35,697 nt of DNA from an uncultured bacterium (GCA_949291575.1 CASEWH010000014.1:1-35697); one strand, 5' to 3'. Counted from the first letter of the stretch, positions 8,080 through 16,111 are shown. Made by a program: numbers and translations. Notes: a model not told the origin generated them from the sequence alone.

Positions 8080-9750
8080 TTATTTCCTCCTAAACTTACT
8101 AGTTATCTTATTTATTAGTTTACTCCCAAATACTTCTTCTATTAAATTAAATTTGTGTGCAACAAAGAAATATACTATTACACCAATAAGAGCATAAATA
8201 GCGATAATTGGAATGTTTAATAATCTTACTGATGAAGAAATTGGTATTACTAGTTTTACAAGTGATAAAACAATAAGCATAACGACATCTGCTAGAAGTA
8301 TTTTACCTAATAGTCTAAATGTTGGCATATAACTGACTCCACATTTTCTTCTTAGGAAAATTAAACATAGAATAATTCCTACGGCATAACCTAATATAGT
8401 TGCAGTTATTGAACCGTAGACTGGGACAAAACCTAAGTTATGGAAAAGATTTATTAGAGGAACATTTAATACTAATTTTATTAGTACTCCTATTACTAGA
8501 GAAATTAAAACTTCTTTATAGTATTTTAAAACTTGAACTATTGATACTAAAGCTGTATAAGTTGATATTGTTAAAGCGACAAAGACAAAGTATTTAATTA
8601 TAACGGCACCATATGCACTATTATTACCATAGAATACTTCCCAGACAGGTTCACTTAAGAAAGATAGTCCTAAAGTCATAGGAACTGATATGAATAGTAA
8701 TACTTGTAGAGTTTGATTTATCTTATGATGAATATCTTTTTTATCTTTTTTAACAGATGCTGAAGTTAAATTTGGTATTAAACTTACAATGATACCTGTT
8801 GAGATAGAAACAATTATCATATTGATTTTATTTCCCCAAGTAGAGATTACACTCATAATGTTTTCAGCTTGAGTGGTAGTATAACCAATATCATTTACCA
8901 TGGTCTTAACAATAGTTGTCATATCAATAAAGTCATAACATGATTTAAAAACATCTATCATTATAAAAGGTAGGGCATACCATAATATCTTTTTTAATAT
9001 TTCTTTAGTTTTAATTACTGGCTCTTCTACTTCTATAGTCTTTTCGTGTAATTGTTTTTTATTCTTTTTAACTTTATCTAATAAATAGAAATAAGCGAAT
9101 ATCGCTCCTGCTGTCGCACCAAATACGGCAACTCCTACTCCTGTTTGTAATGATAAATCAAAGACATTGATAGCAAGGAAACTACCTGCAACGATTACTA
9201 TTACTCTTGCAAGTTGTTCTAATACTTGACTAATAGATGGAGGCGTTATAAATTTATGTCCTTCTAAATAACCTCTATAAATACTTAGAGTTGGTACAAT
9301 AAGTATGGCTGTGGCAATTACTCTTACTACCATTGTTACGTCTTCTAGAGTATTACCACCTTCTAAGTCTCCAAGAATCGCTCTTGCAATAGATGGAGCG
9401 AAGACAAAGAGAATTATAAAGATAGTAATTCCCATAATAATGGCAAGACGTCTACCTAGTTTAAAAGCTTTCTCCTTAGCATTATAATAACCTAAGGTCT
9501 GATACTCACTAATTATTTTACTAATAGCATTAGGAATACCTGCACAGCTTAGGGATTGAAATAAATTATAGATTGTATAGGCATAACCATATAAGGCTCC
9601 ACCTTGTCCTCCTATAATAGCATAAAATGGTATTACATAAAGCATACCTAGTATTTTACTACCTACTATACCAAGTGTAGCAATAAAGGCTCCATTTAAA
9701 AATGAGTTTTGTTTTAATTCTTTATTTTTCTTTGTCTTTGTTTTTGCCAT
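8080..9750 (-). CDS. murJ: MurJ/SpoVB-type lipid II flippase (MOP superfamily)
   Basis: The 556-residue polytopic membrane protein has about 14 hydrophobic segments and a basic N-terminal tail of Lys-rich residues (1-14). The opening FLNGAFIATLGIVGSKILG and the GGxxxxLYGYAYTIYNLF segment match the YtgP/SpoVB group of MOP flippases, which in Bacillota export lipid II (MurJ) or act in the spore cortex (SpoVB). The size and the presence of Fem genes on both sides support the lipid II role. GGAGG lies about 7 nt before the ATG. It heads a five-gene leftward operon whose next gene is 1 nt away. The symbol murJ is by family; SpoVB-like specialisation cannot be excluded. Confidence 0.82.
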   Translation of the reverse strand: MAKTKTKKNKELKQNSFLNGAFIATLGIVGSKILGMLYVIPFYAIIGGQGGALYGYAYTIYNLFQSLSCAGIPNAISKIISEYQTLGYYNAKEKAFKLGRRLAIIMGITIFIILFVFAPSIARAILGDLEGGNTLEDVTMVVRVIATAILIVPTLSIYRGYLEGHKFITPPSISQVLEQLARVIVIVAGSFLAINVFDLSLQTGVGVAVFGATAGAIFAYFYLLDKVKKNKKQLHEKTIEVEEPVIKTKEILKKILWYALPFIMIDVFKSCYDFIDMTTIVKTMVNDIGYTTTQAENIMSVISTWGNKINMIIVSISTGIIVSLIPNLTSASVKKDKKDIHHKINQTLQVLLFISVPMTLGLSFLSEPVWEVFYGNNSAYGAVIIKYFVFVALTISTYTALVSIVQVLKYYKEVLISLVIGVLIKLVLNVPLINLFHNLGFVPVYGSITATILGYAVGIILCLIFLRRKCGVSYMPTFRLLGKILLADVVMLIVLSLVKLVIPISSSVRLLNIPIIAIYALIGVIVYFFVAHKFNLIEEVFGSKLINKITSKFRRK

Positions 9751-9775
9751 TTTACGTCCTCCAATTTCTTTAAAT

Positions 9776-9784
9776 ATAATACCA
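9776..9784 (-). promoter_or_regulatory. Extended -10 of the murJ operon
   Basis: TGGTATTAT on the minus strand, about 26 nt before the murJ ATG. The upstream region overlaps the -35 of the divergent femX4 promoter, so the two may compete or share a regulator. Confidence 0.45.
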
Positions 9785-9789
9785 TATTA

Positions 9790-9818
9790 TTGAAAAGTTT
9801 TAAAGTAACTTGTATAAT
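9790..9818 (+). promoter_or_regulatory. Promoter of femX4
   Basis: TTGAAA (9790-9795), 17-bp spacer, TATAAT (9813-9818). The predicted start near 9825 leaves about 16 nt of leader before GTG 9841, the same very short layout as femX1. Confidence 0.8.
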
Positions 9819-9840
9819 TAAAGAAGATAGAGGTGATTTT

Positions 9841-11091
9841 GTGGAACTTAGAGAATTAACAAGAAAAGAGTTTGATAGCTATGCTCTTAATCACCCCTTA
9901 AGTAGTTTTCAACAAACAAGTTCTTGGGGGAGATTTATGGAAGGAGATAAATTCCATGCTTATTATGTAGGGGGATTTATTAAAGAAAAAATAGTAGGAG
10001 CGAGTTTACTCCTTTCTTATGAGAGAAAAAAAGATAAGGCGAGATTATTCTATGCTCCTCGTGGATTTTTAATAGATTATAAGAATGAGGAACTATTAAA
10101 AGAGTTCACAGAAGAAGTTAAGAAGTTTATTATAGAAAAACATGGTGTCTTTTTAAAGATAGATCCTTATATTTTAGTAAGAGATAGAAATAGTGAAGGT
10201 AATATCATAGAAGGTGGAGTCTATAATGACTTTGTAGAGATTAATCTTACTAATTCCAACTTTACTAAAGTTAATGATAGGATTCAACCTAAATGGCTTA
10301 GTAGAATTAATTTAAAAGAGAAGACTATAGATGATATCTTTAATAACTTTAGTCCTAAAGCAAGACAGACTGTTCGAAGAAATGAAAGACTAGGATTTAA
10401 AGTAAGAGACTTTGATTTTAAGGATATAGATAAATTTATAGATATTATAAATAATGAAAGTAAAAAATATAATACTATCGTACCTACTAAAACTTTCTAT
10501 CTGGATTTAAAGCAATCTTTTGATGGTAATATTAAGTTTATAGAAGTTTATTTTAAGAAAGATGAAGTTATTAGCAATATTGATAAGATGATTATTGATG
10601 TTAATAAGGAAAAGGAAGTTAGAATAAATAATTACCATAACTCAAAGATGACTGCAGAATATTTTATTGATAAAGAACTTGAAGATGAAGAAGAGATTAA
10701 AAGACTAGATAATTTAAAAGATTATTTTTCTAAATGTAGGGATGATGTTAGTATGGGTATTTATATGTTTATAACTATAGGTAATGAAGTTGTGGCATTA
10801 AATGGAGGAATTGTAGATGAGTATAATAAGTTAGATGCTTCTTATACACTTCATTATGAGATGATTAAGTATGCAATAGATAATGGTTATAAGTATTATA
10901 ATTTATATGAAATTGGTGATATTACTAATCCTAATAATAAATTAAAAAATTCATATAACTATAAAAAGAACTTTGGAGGAGAAGTTATTGAACTAGTTGG
11001 AGAGTATGATTTAGTAATTAATCCTAAGTATACTGATATAGCGAGAAAATATTTCCCAGAATATTTTGGTGTTAAGACTATATTTAAGTAA
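9841..11091 (+). CDS. FemABX-type peptidoglycan bridge aminoacyltransferase, paralogue 4
   Basis: The start is GTG 9841, preceded by AGAGGTGAT; an upstream in-frame TTG at 9790 is the promoter -35 box itself and is rejected. The 416-residue product begins MELREL like the other paralogues. It has APRG (72-75), KIDP, ARQTVRRNERLGF, a coiled-coil arm at about 238-301 and YNYKKNFGGEV. It is the most divergent of the four: the arm is acidic with an EDEEEIKRLD stretch, and the YNFYG(I) motif reads YNLYEIGD, replacing Gly with Glu. That may alter or abolish one binding site. It stands alone, divergent from murJ. The antisense RNA promoter begins 17 nt past its stop. Confidence 0.88.
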   Translation: MELRELTRKEFDSYALNHPLSSFQQTSSWGRFMEGDKFHAYYVGGFIKEKIVGASLLLSYERKKDKARLFYAPRGFLIDYKNEELLKEFTEEVKKFIIEKHGVFLKIDPYILVRDRNSEGNIIEGGVYNDFVEINLTNSNFTKVNDRIQPKWLSRINLKEKTIDDIFNNFSPKARQTVRRNERLGFKVRDFDFKDIDKFIDIINNESKKYNTIVPTKTFYLDLKQSFDGNIKFIEVYFKKDEVISNIDKMIIDVNKEKEVRINNYHNSKMTAEYFIDKELEDEEEIKRLDNLKDYFSKCRDDVSMGIYMFITIGNEVVALNGGIVDEYNKLDASYTLHYEMIKYAIDNGYKYYNLYEIGDITNPNNKLKNSYNYKKNFGGEVIELVGEYDLVINPKYTDIARKYFPEYFGVKTIFK

Positions 11092-11107
11092 ATTCATATC
11101 TGATACT

Positions 11108-11136
11108 TTGACATCAATATAAAAGTATGGTATTAT
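11108..11136 (+). promoter_or_regulatory. Promoter of the plus-strand antisense RNA
   Basis: TTGACA (11108-11113), 17-bp spacer, TATTAT (11131-11136) preceded by TGG. It is followed by no ribosome site or ORF, only structured RNA. Confidence 0.8.
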
Positions 11137-11142
11137 GTATTT

Positions 11143-11250
11143 AGCAAAGAGATTTGCATAAAATAAAAATGAATACATCTATTAGAATAGATGCTTTCAT
11201 AGAATGGTTTATAAGCATCTAATTCCCAAAGGAATTAGATGTCTTATTTA
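11143..11250 (+). ncRNA. Putative antisense (antitoxin-like) RNA, about 108 nt
   Basis: The RNA runs from the promoter at 11108-11136 to a strong terminator. It starts with a small hairpin (GCAAA-GAGA-TTTGC), contains AGATGCTT (11189-11196) able to pair with AAGCATCT (11213-11220), and ends in an 11-bp perfect terminator stem (11216-11226 with 11231-11241) plus TCTTATTTA. The AAGCATCT half can pair either way, so the two folds are exclusive. It is complementary to the 3' part of the minus-strand peptide mRNA and just touches its stop codon. A second copy of AAGCATCTAATTCC at 11372-11386 means it can also pair with the 5' leader of that mRNA. The layout resembles txpA/RatA, bsrG/SR4 or par-type antitoxin RNAs. 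Confidence 0.7.
11160..11193 (-). terminator. Terminator of the peptide mRNA
   Basis: A 7-bp stem (11176-11182 with 11187-11193) is followed on the minus strand by a T-rich stretch down to 11160. It lies within the 5' half of the plus-strand RNA, so the two transcripts overlap completely over that RNA. Confidence 0.55.
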
Positions 11251-11401
11251 TATGAGTAGATAAATAAGTGAGATGATTATGAATAACAAGATAAGGATAA
11301 TAACAAAGTAAGCTATTTCTCTTTTTGTCATACACTCTTTCTCCTTTCTATAAGATTATAAATGTTATAGAAAGCATCTAATTCCAAATAAATGTATTCA
11401 T
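11169..11401. repeat. Imperfect inverted repeats bounding the peptide/antisense locus
   Basis: The left arm (11169-11198) reads ATGAATACATCTATTAG then AATAGATGCTTTC on plus. The right arm (11368-11401) reads ATGAATACATTTATTTGG then AATTAGATGCTTTC on minus. The arms contain the 5' parts of both transcripts, so each RNA carries a near-copy of the other's start. Confidence 0.7.
11248..11331 (-). CDS. 27-residue hydrophobic single-TM peptide, putative type I toxin
   Basis: ATG at 11331, stop at 11248-11250. The peptide opens M-T-K-R-E and then runs as one uninterrupted hydrophobic helix of about 20 residues made of I, L, V, F, Y, A with a single Ser, ending L-L-I. AAAGGAG lies about 10 nt before the ATG and an extended -10 promoter about 75 nt upstream, so it is a designed gene rather than chance. 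In the leader, CTTTCTATAA and TTATAGAAAG can form a 10-bp hairpin that buries the first half of the ribosome site. Small peptides of this shape are the toxins of type I systems, acting at the membrane. No known toxin family is recognised; a regulatory small membrane protein is the alternative. Confidence 0.7.
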   Translation of the reverse strand: MTKREIAYFVIILILLFIIISLIYLLI

Positions 11402-11405
11402 ATAT

Positions 11406-11414
11406 AGTATAGCA
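11406..11414 (-). promoter_or_regulatory. Extended -10 promoter of the peptide gene
   Basis: TGCTATACT on the minus strand, predicted start near 11399. The -35 region is poor and overlaps the hairpin at 11417-11443. Confidence 0.6.
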
Positions 11415-11416
11415 TT

Positions 11417-11443
11417 AAACCCGTATCTTTCTAGTACGGGTTT
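11417..11443. terminator. Candidate bidirectional terminator between pheT and the peptide locus
   Basis: A 9-bp GC-containing stem (11417-11425 with 11435-11443) is followed by TTTT on plus and TTT on minus. It lies about 110 nt beyond the pheT stop. The 11444-11552 stretch also holds a weaker hairpin followed by TTTTTT on minus (about 11477-11508). Nothing else was recognised there. Confidence 0.5.
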
Positions 11444-11552
11444 TCGTAAATATATTATTTGCAACAACTAATAAAAAAGTATATTCTTACACACTTCAAG
11501 TCAGTGTTAATTACATTTTTTTACTAAGATTCTTCATTTATTTTCGTTTTAT

Positions 11553-13976
11553 TTATTCAGTTCTAAGTTCTGCACCACATTTCTTGTTTAAGACCTTTAA
11601 GACATTATTAATTTTCTCATTTATTTGTTCAGATGTCATTGTAGTAAATTCATTAATCATTTTTACTTTTAAGGTGATTGATTTTTTATCACTAGGGATT
11701 TGATTACCTTTATATTCATCAACAAATTCTATTTCCTTAACCATTGATTTTATACTCTCTTCAATTTTATTCCATTCAACTTCTTTATCAACTAAAATAG
11801 ATAAATCCTTTTCAACCAACGGTAACTCTGGTAATCTCTCATATTTATTTGTTCTAGAATTATAAGCATCCAATTTATCAGAATTAATTTCAAAGATAGC
11901 TACATTAGTTCTTTTGATTTTTGAATCAGACATAACTTGTACTGACAATAACCCTAAAGATCCTATTATTTCATCATCTTTAGTTACATTTAAATATGCA
12001 TTAATATCAGCATAATTAGGTTTCTCTATTTTTTCCAATTTAATATTTTCCATATGACAGTACCTAGCCATATTTTCAATTACACCTTTTGCTTCATAAA
12101 ATATTTCTTTAGCATTTTTTCCTACTATACATCCAGTTAAATAATTACTTTGAACTGGTAATATTTCATCATTTGAAGATGGTCTATAATCTCCTCTTTG
12201 ATATACTTCAGCTTTTTCAAATAATTTAAATTCATTATAGTATCTTAAGTTTTTAGCGATTGCCTCTAACATTCCTGGTATTAAAGAACTTCTTAAATAT
12301 GCTAAAGACGGAGCTGGTGGTGTTGCTAATTTTAAAGATTTACTTATATCTATTTTAGCAGCATGAATGTATTTTTCATCAATCCATGGATAAGTATATA
12401 TTTCATAGAAACCACATCTACTTGATAAATATTCTTCTATTCTTCTATTAAGTAAAACATCATTTTGAATTATAGGATGTTCTATAGTTATATTTATTGG
12501 TTTAGCTTCAAAACTATCAAAAGAAAGTATTCTAGCAATATCTCCCATTACATCATCTTTAATTGTTACATCACCAGTTGATCTCCAAGTGGGAACTATT
12601 ACATCATATACTCCATTATTATATGATACTTTATATCCAAGAGATATTAAAATCTGTTTAATTTTATCTTTTGATATTTTCTTACCTAATCTTGTGTCTA
12701 AAAATTCCTCGCTTACTTTTATTTCATTCTTTTTAGTTCTGTTAGGATAAACATCACTATATTTAATTATTTTGCTATCTGGAAATATTTCTTTAATTAA
12801 CTCTAAGGCTAAACTTAATCCCTCATCTATCCTTTGTGTATCAATACCTTTCTCATATCTAATAGATGCATCTGTTTTTTCAGCGAATCTTTTGCCTGTT
12901 TTTCTAATTGCACTTGCAGAAAAATTTGCAACTTCTAATACAATTCCTTTTGTATCGGGTAAAATAGAGTCTTTCTTTCCACCCCTAATACCTGCTAAAG
13001 CCATGGCGTCTTTTTCATCACAAATTACTAGGTCATCTGTTGTAAGTTTAATTGTATTGTTATCAAGTAATAATAATTCTTCATTTTCTTTAGCATTTCT
13101 TACTATTATTTTTTCTCCATTAACATGGGTTCTATCAAAGGCATGAAGTGGTTGACCTACTGCCATCATTACATAATTTGTAATATCAACAATAGCATTT
13201 ATTGGTCTTTGTCCAGTTTTAGATAATAGTGATTTCATCCAGATTGGTGATTCTTTTTCATAAATACCATCAATTTCCACTGCTACGTATCTATTACACT
13301 TAGTTGTATCTTCTATTTCAACATTATACTTTGGTAAATTTTTATCTAATTCATATTTAGATAAATTCTTTAGAGGAACGTTGTAAATAGTAGACAATTC
13401 TCTTGCAATGCCATAGTGTCCCCATAAGTCTGGTCTGTTAGAAAGAGACTTATTATCTATTTCTAACACCGTATCATTCATGCCTATTAAATTAGCGATA
13501 GCATCTCCTGGTTTACAGTCAATACCTTTTAAATCAATTATTTCATTTTCACTATTAGCAGGAAAGAAATCATCTAAGTAAACTTCTGATGCTGCACAAA
13601 TCATTCCATAAGAAGTCTCCCCTCTCATTTTTGTTTCTTCTACTTTTACAGGTTCTCCTTCCCCATGCCAGACTACTTCTGCACCTGGTTTTGATACAAC
13701 TACATATTCACCATCATAAAGGTTAGAGCCTCCACAAACAATTTGGACAGGTTTATCTTCTCCAATATCAGTTATACATATTTTTAATCTATCTGCGTTG
13801 GGATGTTTTTTTACTTCTAAAATTTTTCCTACTACAATATTATGATATTTTAAAGAGACATCTTCTACTTTGTCTACTTCAACTGTTCTAAGTGTCATAT
13901 CGTAAGCTATTTGTTTATCAGTTAAATTTTTAGGTAAATCAACATACTTTTTTATTAAATTTAATGATACTCTCAT
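11553..13976 (-). CDS. pheT: Phenylalanine-tRNA ligase beta subunit
   Basis: The 807-residue beta subunit of the alpha2-beta2 synthetase. In order: an EMAP-type tRNA-binding domain with KKHPNADRLKIC (about 55-66), the B3/B4 editing domain with GQPLHAFDRTHV near residue 273, the B5 domain, a catalytic-like core and a C-terminal FDX-ACB anticodon-binding domain (about 710-807, ending in AELRTE). Length is normal. It starts 11 nt after pheS and must be read from the T-box promoter. A good SD (GGAGGAGAT) precedes the ATG. Confidence 0.97.
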   Translation of the reverse strand: MRVSLNLIKKYVDLPKNLTDKQIAYDMTLRTVEVDKVEDVSLKYHNIVVGKILEVKKHPNADRLKICITDIGEDKPVQIVCGGSNLYDGEYVVVSKPGAEVVWHGEGEPVKVEETKMRGETSYGMICAASEVYLDDFFPANSENEIIDLKGIDCKPGDAIANLIGMNDTVLEIDNKSLSNRPDLWGHYGIARELSTIYNVPLKNLSKYELDKNLPKYNVEIEDTTKCNRYVAVEIDGIYEKESPIWMKSLLSKTGQRPINAIVDITNYVMMAVGQPLHAFDRTHVNGEKIIVRNAKENEELLLLDNNTIKLTTDDLVICDEKDAMALAGIRGGKKDSILPDTKGIVLEVANFSASAIRKTGKRFAEKTDASIRYEKGIDTQRIDEGLSLALELIKEIFPDSKIIKYSDVYPNRTKKNEIKVSEEFLDTRLGKKISKDKIKQILISLGYKVSYNNGVYDVIVPTWRSTGDVTIKDDVMGDIARILSFDSFEAKPINITIEHPIIQNDVLLNRRIEEYLSSRCGFYEIYTYPWIDEKYIHAAKIDISKSLKLATPPAPSLAYLRSSLIPGMLEAIAKNLRYYNEFKLFEKAEVYQRGDYRPSSNDEILPVQSNYLTGCIVGKNAKEIFYEAKGVIENMARYCHMENIKLEKIEKPNYADINAYLNVTKDDEIIGSLGLLSVQVMSDSKIKRTNVAIFEINSDKLDAYNSRTNKYERLPELPLVEKDLSILVDKEVEWNKIEESIKSMVKEIEFVDEYKGNQIPSDKKSITLKVKMINEFTTMTSEQINEKINNVLKVLNKKCGAELRTE

Positions 13977-13987
13977 ATTATCTCCTC

Positions 13988-15025
13988 CTATTTAAATTGT
14001 TTTAGAAATCTTAAATCAGCACTGTGAAATAGTCTTACATCATCTACTCCATATCTCATCATTACTAATCTATCTAATCCTATATTAATATAGAATCCTG
14101 TCCATTCCTCTGGATTTAATCCTGCTGATTTTAATACGTTTGGATGAATTACACCTCCTGGCATAACTTCAATCCAACCATTATGGTTACATACTTTACA
14201 ACCTTTACCACCGCAAACTAAACATTCCATATCAATTTCATAACCTGGTTCTGTGAATGGGAAGAATCCTTCTCTCATTCTTGTATTAATTTTTCTACCA
14301 AAAACTTTTTCTAAAATAGTTTGAATAAGAACCATTCCTGATGAAAATGAAATATCTTTATCAACAATTAATGCTTCATACTGAAAGAAAGCTCTTTCAT
14401 GTCTTGCATCTGTTGTTTCATTTCTATATGCTCCTCCTGGATATACAAATCTTGCTGGTGCTCCGTGTTTTTGTAAATATCTAACAGAGCCGCCAGTTAA
14501 ATGTGGTCTTAAACATAATCTTTCGGCTCCTTCTTTGCCTTCAGTTCCTTCAAGCCAATATGTATCCATAGATTGACGAGCTGGATGGTCTTTAGCAAAG
14601 TTTAGGTTATCAAATGCATATTTTTCACTACTAATATCATCTTCACTATAAACTTCAAAACCTAGTGATAAGAAAGCATCATTTAAATCATTTCTCATCT
14701 GTGTTATAGGATGAAGTGCCCCTTCATTTACTTTTTTTCCTGGTAAAGTCAAATCAATAGGTTCTTCCAATACACTCAAAGAAGCGATAAGCTCTTCTTC
14801 TTTAAGATTCAATTTTTCTACAAAAGATGTTTTTATTTCAGTAGTTAGCATACCTATTGATTTTTTTTCATCTGATGACAAATCGCTCATTGATTTTAAA
14901 ACCTTTGATAATTCACTTTTCTTACCGGTTAAGTCTTTTCTAACTTGTTCAAGCTCAGTAATGTTCTTTACGTTTTTAATTTTTTCTAAACCTCTAGTTT
15001 TAATTTCTTCTAATCTTTCTTTCAT
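13988..15025 (-). CDS. pheS: Phenylalanine-tRNA ligase alpha subunit
   Basis: The 345-residue catalytic subunit charges tRNA-Phe. An N-terminal coiled coil (about 1-85) binds tRNA. Class II motif 2 is seen at YRNETTDARHERAFFQYE and motif 3 at GLDRLVMMRYGVDDVR near the C-terminus. A Cys-rich stretch MECLVCGGKGCKVCNHNG (about 266-283) resembles the Cys cluster found in many bacterial alpha subunits. The ribosome site is GAGAGGAT. It lies directly after a T-box leader, so expression rises when uncharged tRNA-Phe accumulates. Confidence 0.97.
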   Translation of the reverse strand: MKERLEEIKTRGLEKIKNVKNITELEQVRKDLTGKKSELSKVLKSMSDLSSDEKKSIGMLTTEIKTSFVEKLNLKEEELIASLSVLEEPIDLTLPGKKVNEGALHPITQMRNDLNDAFLSLGFEVYSEDDISSEKYAFDNLNFAKDHPARQSMDTYWLEGTEGKEGAERLCLRPHLTGGSVRYLQKHGAPARFVYPGGAYRNETTDARHERAFFQYEALIVDKDISFSSGMVLIQTILEKVFGRKINTRMREGFFPFTEPGYEIDMECLVCGGKGCKVCNHNGWIEVMPGGVIHPNVLKSAGLNPEEWTGFYINIGLDRLVMMRYGVDDVRLFHSADLRFLKQFK

Positions 15026-15129
15026 AAAATTTATCCTCTCTTTCTGATATTAACTTATATTTAACGTAATTAATCTAAAATCACTATTAAAACCATTTTC
15101 CAAATTAACCACTTCCTTCCATATTTTTA

Positions 15130-15355
15130 ATAAATTAAAACGAGCAGTCCATCCATAAAGGACGAATTGCTCGTGGTACCACCTTTTTTTATAGTATTAC
15201 TACTACCTCATTATAGATTAACGCTCATACACGATTTGACTCCATCATTGAAATTCATTAAATTCCCTTATCTATTGTGGCTCTCAGTCGCTGACCACAT
15301 TTCCTTTTAGAGTTTGAAATTAACTACTTGGATGACTTCTTCATCAACAAAATTC
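15130..15355 (-). promoter_or_regulatory. T-box riboswitch (Phe) of pheST
   Basis: The leader runs from the start near 15355. Stem I has an AAGTAG strand opposite GAATTTCAATG; the specifier is TTC (15250-15252 on the complement), a Phe codon. The conserved GGTGGTACCACG (about 15172-15184) forms the antiterminator with its tRNA-binding bulge. The competing terminator is the CGAGCA...TGCTCG stem (15141-15182) followed by TTTTAATTT. About 100 nt separate the terminator from pheS and contain only the ribosome site and a doubtful mini-ORF. Confidence 0.9.
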
Positions 15356-15361
15356 TATTTG

Positions 15362-15390
15362 ATTATATTATTGTTTTATACTTTTGTCAA
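15362..15390 (-). promoter_or_regulatory. Promoter of the pheST operon
   Basis: Perfect TTGACA (15385-15390), 17-bp spacer, TATAAT (15362-15367) on the minus strand, just after the stop of the unknown 195-residue gene. Confidence 0.9.
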
Positions 15391-15414
15391 ATTTTCTAGG
15401 AAGTTTTTCTACAT

Positions 15415-16002
15415 TTATTTTAATTCTTTTTGAACATCTCTTTTTGACATATCAGAATATGGTTTAATGTCTTCTTCATCACGGTCATAACCATAAACAC
15501 CATACTTATCGGCCATGCCATATATTAATGTTTCATGAGAACAATGTATATCATTATTTTTAGACATAACATCTAAAATATCACACACTACTTGTTCTTT
15601 AGGTAATCCTAACATTTTATAATGTTCATTATCAAAGTCACTTAAATCCCAATAACTTTTATCTGTAATAAATTTACTTTGATATAGTTTTCTTTCATGG
15701 AAAAATAAAGTGGCAATAGTTGCAATATGCTTAGTGCCAGCATCTTCTTTATTAAAGCCTGCCCATTCTAAATCATCTAAAAGTCTTTGTCTAATACTTG
15801 GTTTTTGTACATGATATAAATAATTTTTAGCTTCACGATAATCATATCTTGAAGAAAGCTCTTCCTTAGGATATTTATCTTCCATATACTCTACCCAAGA
15901 TTTAACCTTATTATACTCTTCTGCTTTTTTATAAACTTCTTTGCAGGAAGCACCAACTACTTCTTTTCTAAGCTCTGCAAATATTTTTTTATCATACATC
16001 AT
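15415..16002 (-). CDS. Hypothetical protein, 195 residues
   Basis: A soluble, highly charged protein with many Lys, Glu, Asp and Tyr. The centre has KHIATIATLFFHERK (about 91-105) and the C-terminal half holds HCSHETLIYGMADKYGVYGYDRDEED. No membrane segment or signal peptide. AAAGGGGG lies about 9 nt before the first of two consecutive ATG codons, and an ideal promoter lies just upstream, so it is a real, separately transcribed gene. I do not recognise the family. It is followed at once by the pheST promoter without an evident terminator, so read-through into the T-box is possible. Confidence 0.75.
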   Translation of the reverse strand: MMYDKKIFAELRKEVVGASCKEVYKKAEEYNKVKSWVEYMEDKYPKEELSSRYDYREAKNYLYHVQKPSIRQRLLDDLEWAGFNKEDAGTKHIATIATLFFHERKLYQSKFITDKSYWDLSDFDNEHYKMLGLPKEQVVCDILDVMSKNNDIHCSHETLIYGMADKYGVYGYDRDEEDIKPYSDMSKRDVQKELK

Positions 16003-16034
16003 AATATAATTCCCCCTTTAATTAATATGTGCAT

Positions 16035-16063
16035 ATTATAACACTAACCACATTTAATGTCAA
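16035..16063 (-). promoter_or_regulatory. Promoter of the 195-residue unknown gene
   Basis: TTGACA (16058-16063), 17-bp spacer, TATAAT (16035-16040) with an upstream TGT extended -10. Divergent from the orphan antisense RNA promoter 19 bp away. Confidence 0.85.
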
Positions 16064-16081
16064 TTTTTCTTATTTGATACT

Positions 16082-16111
16082 TTGACAATTACCTAGAAAA
16101 TATGATACTAT
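16082..16111 (+). promoter_or_regulatory. Promoter of the orphan antitoxin-like RNA
   Basis: TTGACA (16082-16087), 18-bp spacer, TACTAT (16106-16111) preceded by TGA. The surrounding bases GATACTTTGACA and TATGTATTTAGC also match the copy at 11101-11145. Confidence 0.7.

Noticed and set aside
12772-13146. 124-codon plus-strand ORF opposite pheT.
   Set aside because: Antisense shadow of a well-defined gene with no promoter or ribosome site. The other plus-strand ORFs opposite leuS, rpsC, rplV and rplE are shadows too.
15040-15115. Possible 17-20 codon mini-ORF (GTG or TTG start) between the Phe T-box terminator and pheS.
   Set aside because: The start is not ATG, the ribosome site is ambiguous and the peptide has no Phe run or other attenuator feature. 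Chance reading in AT-rich leader is likelier.
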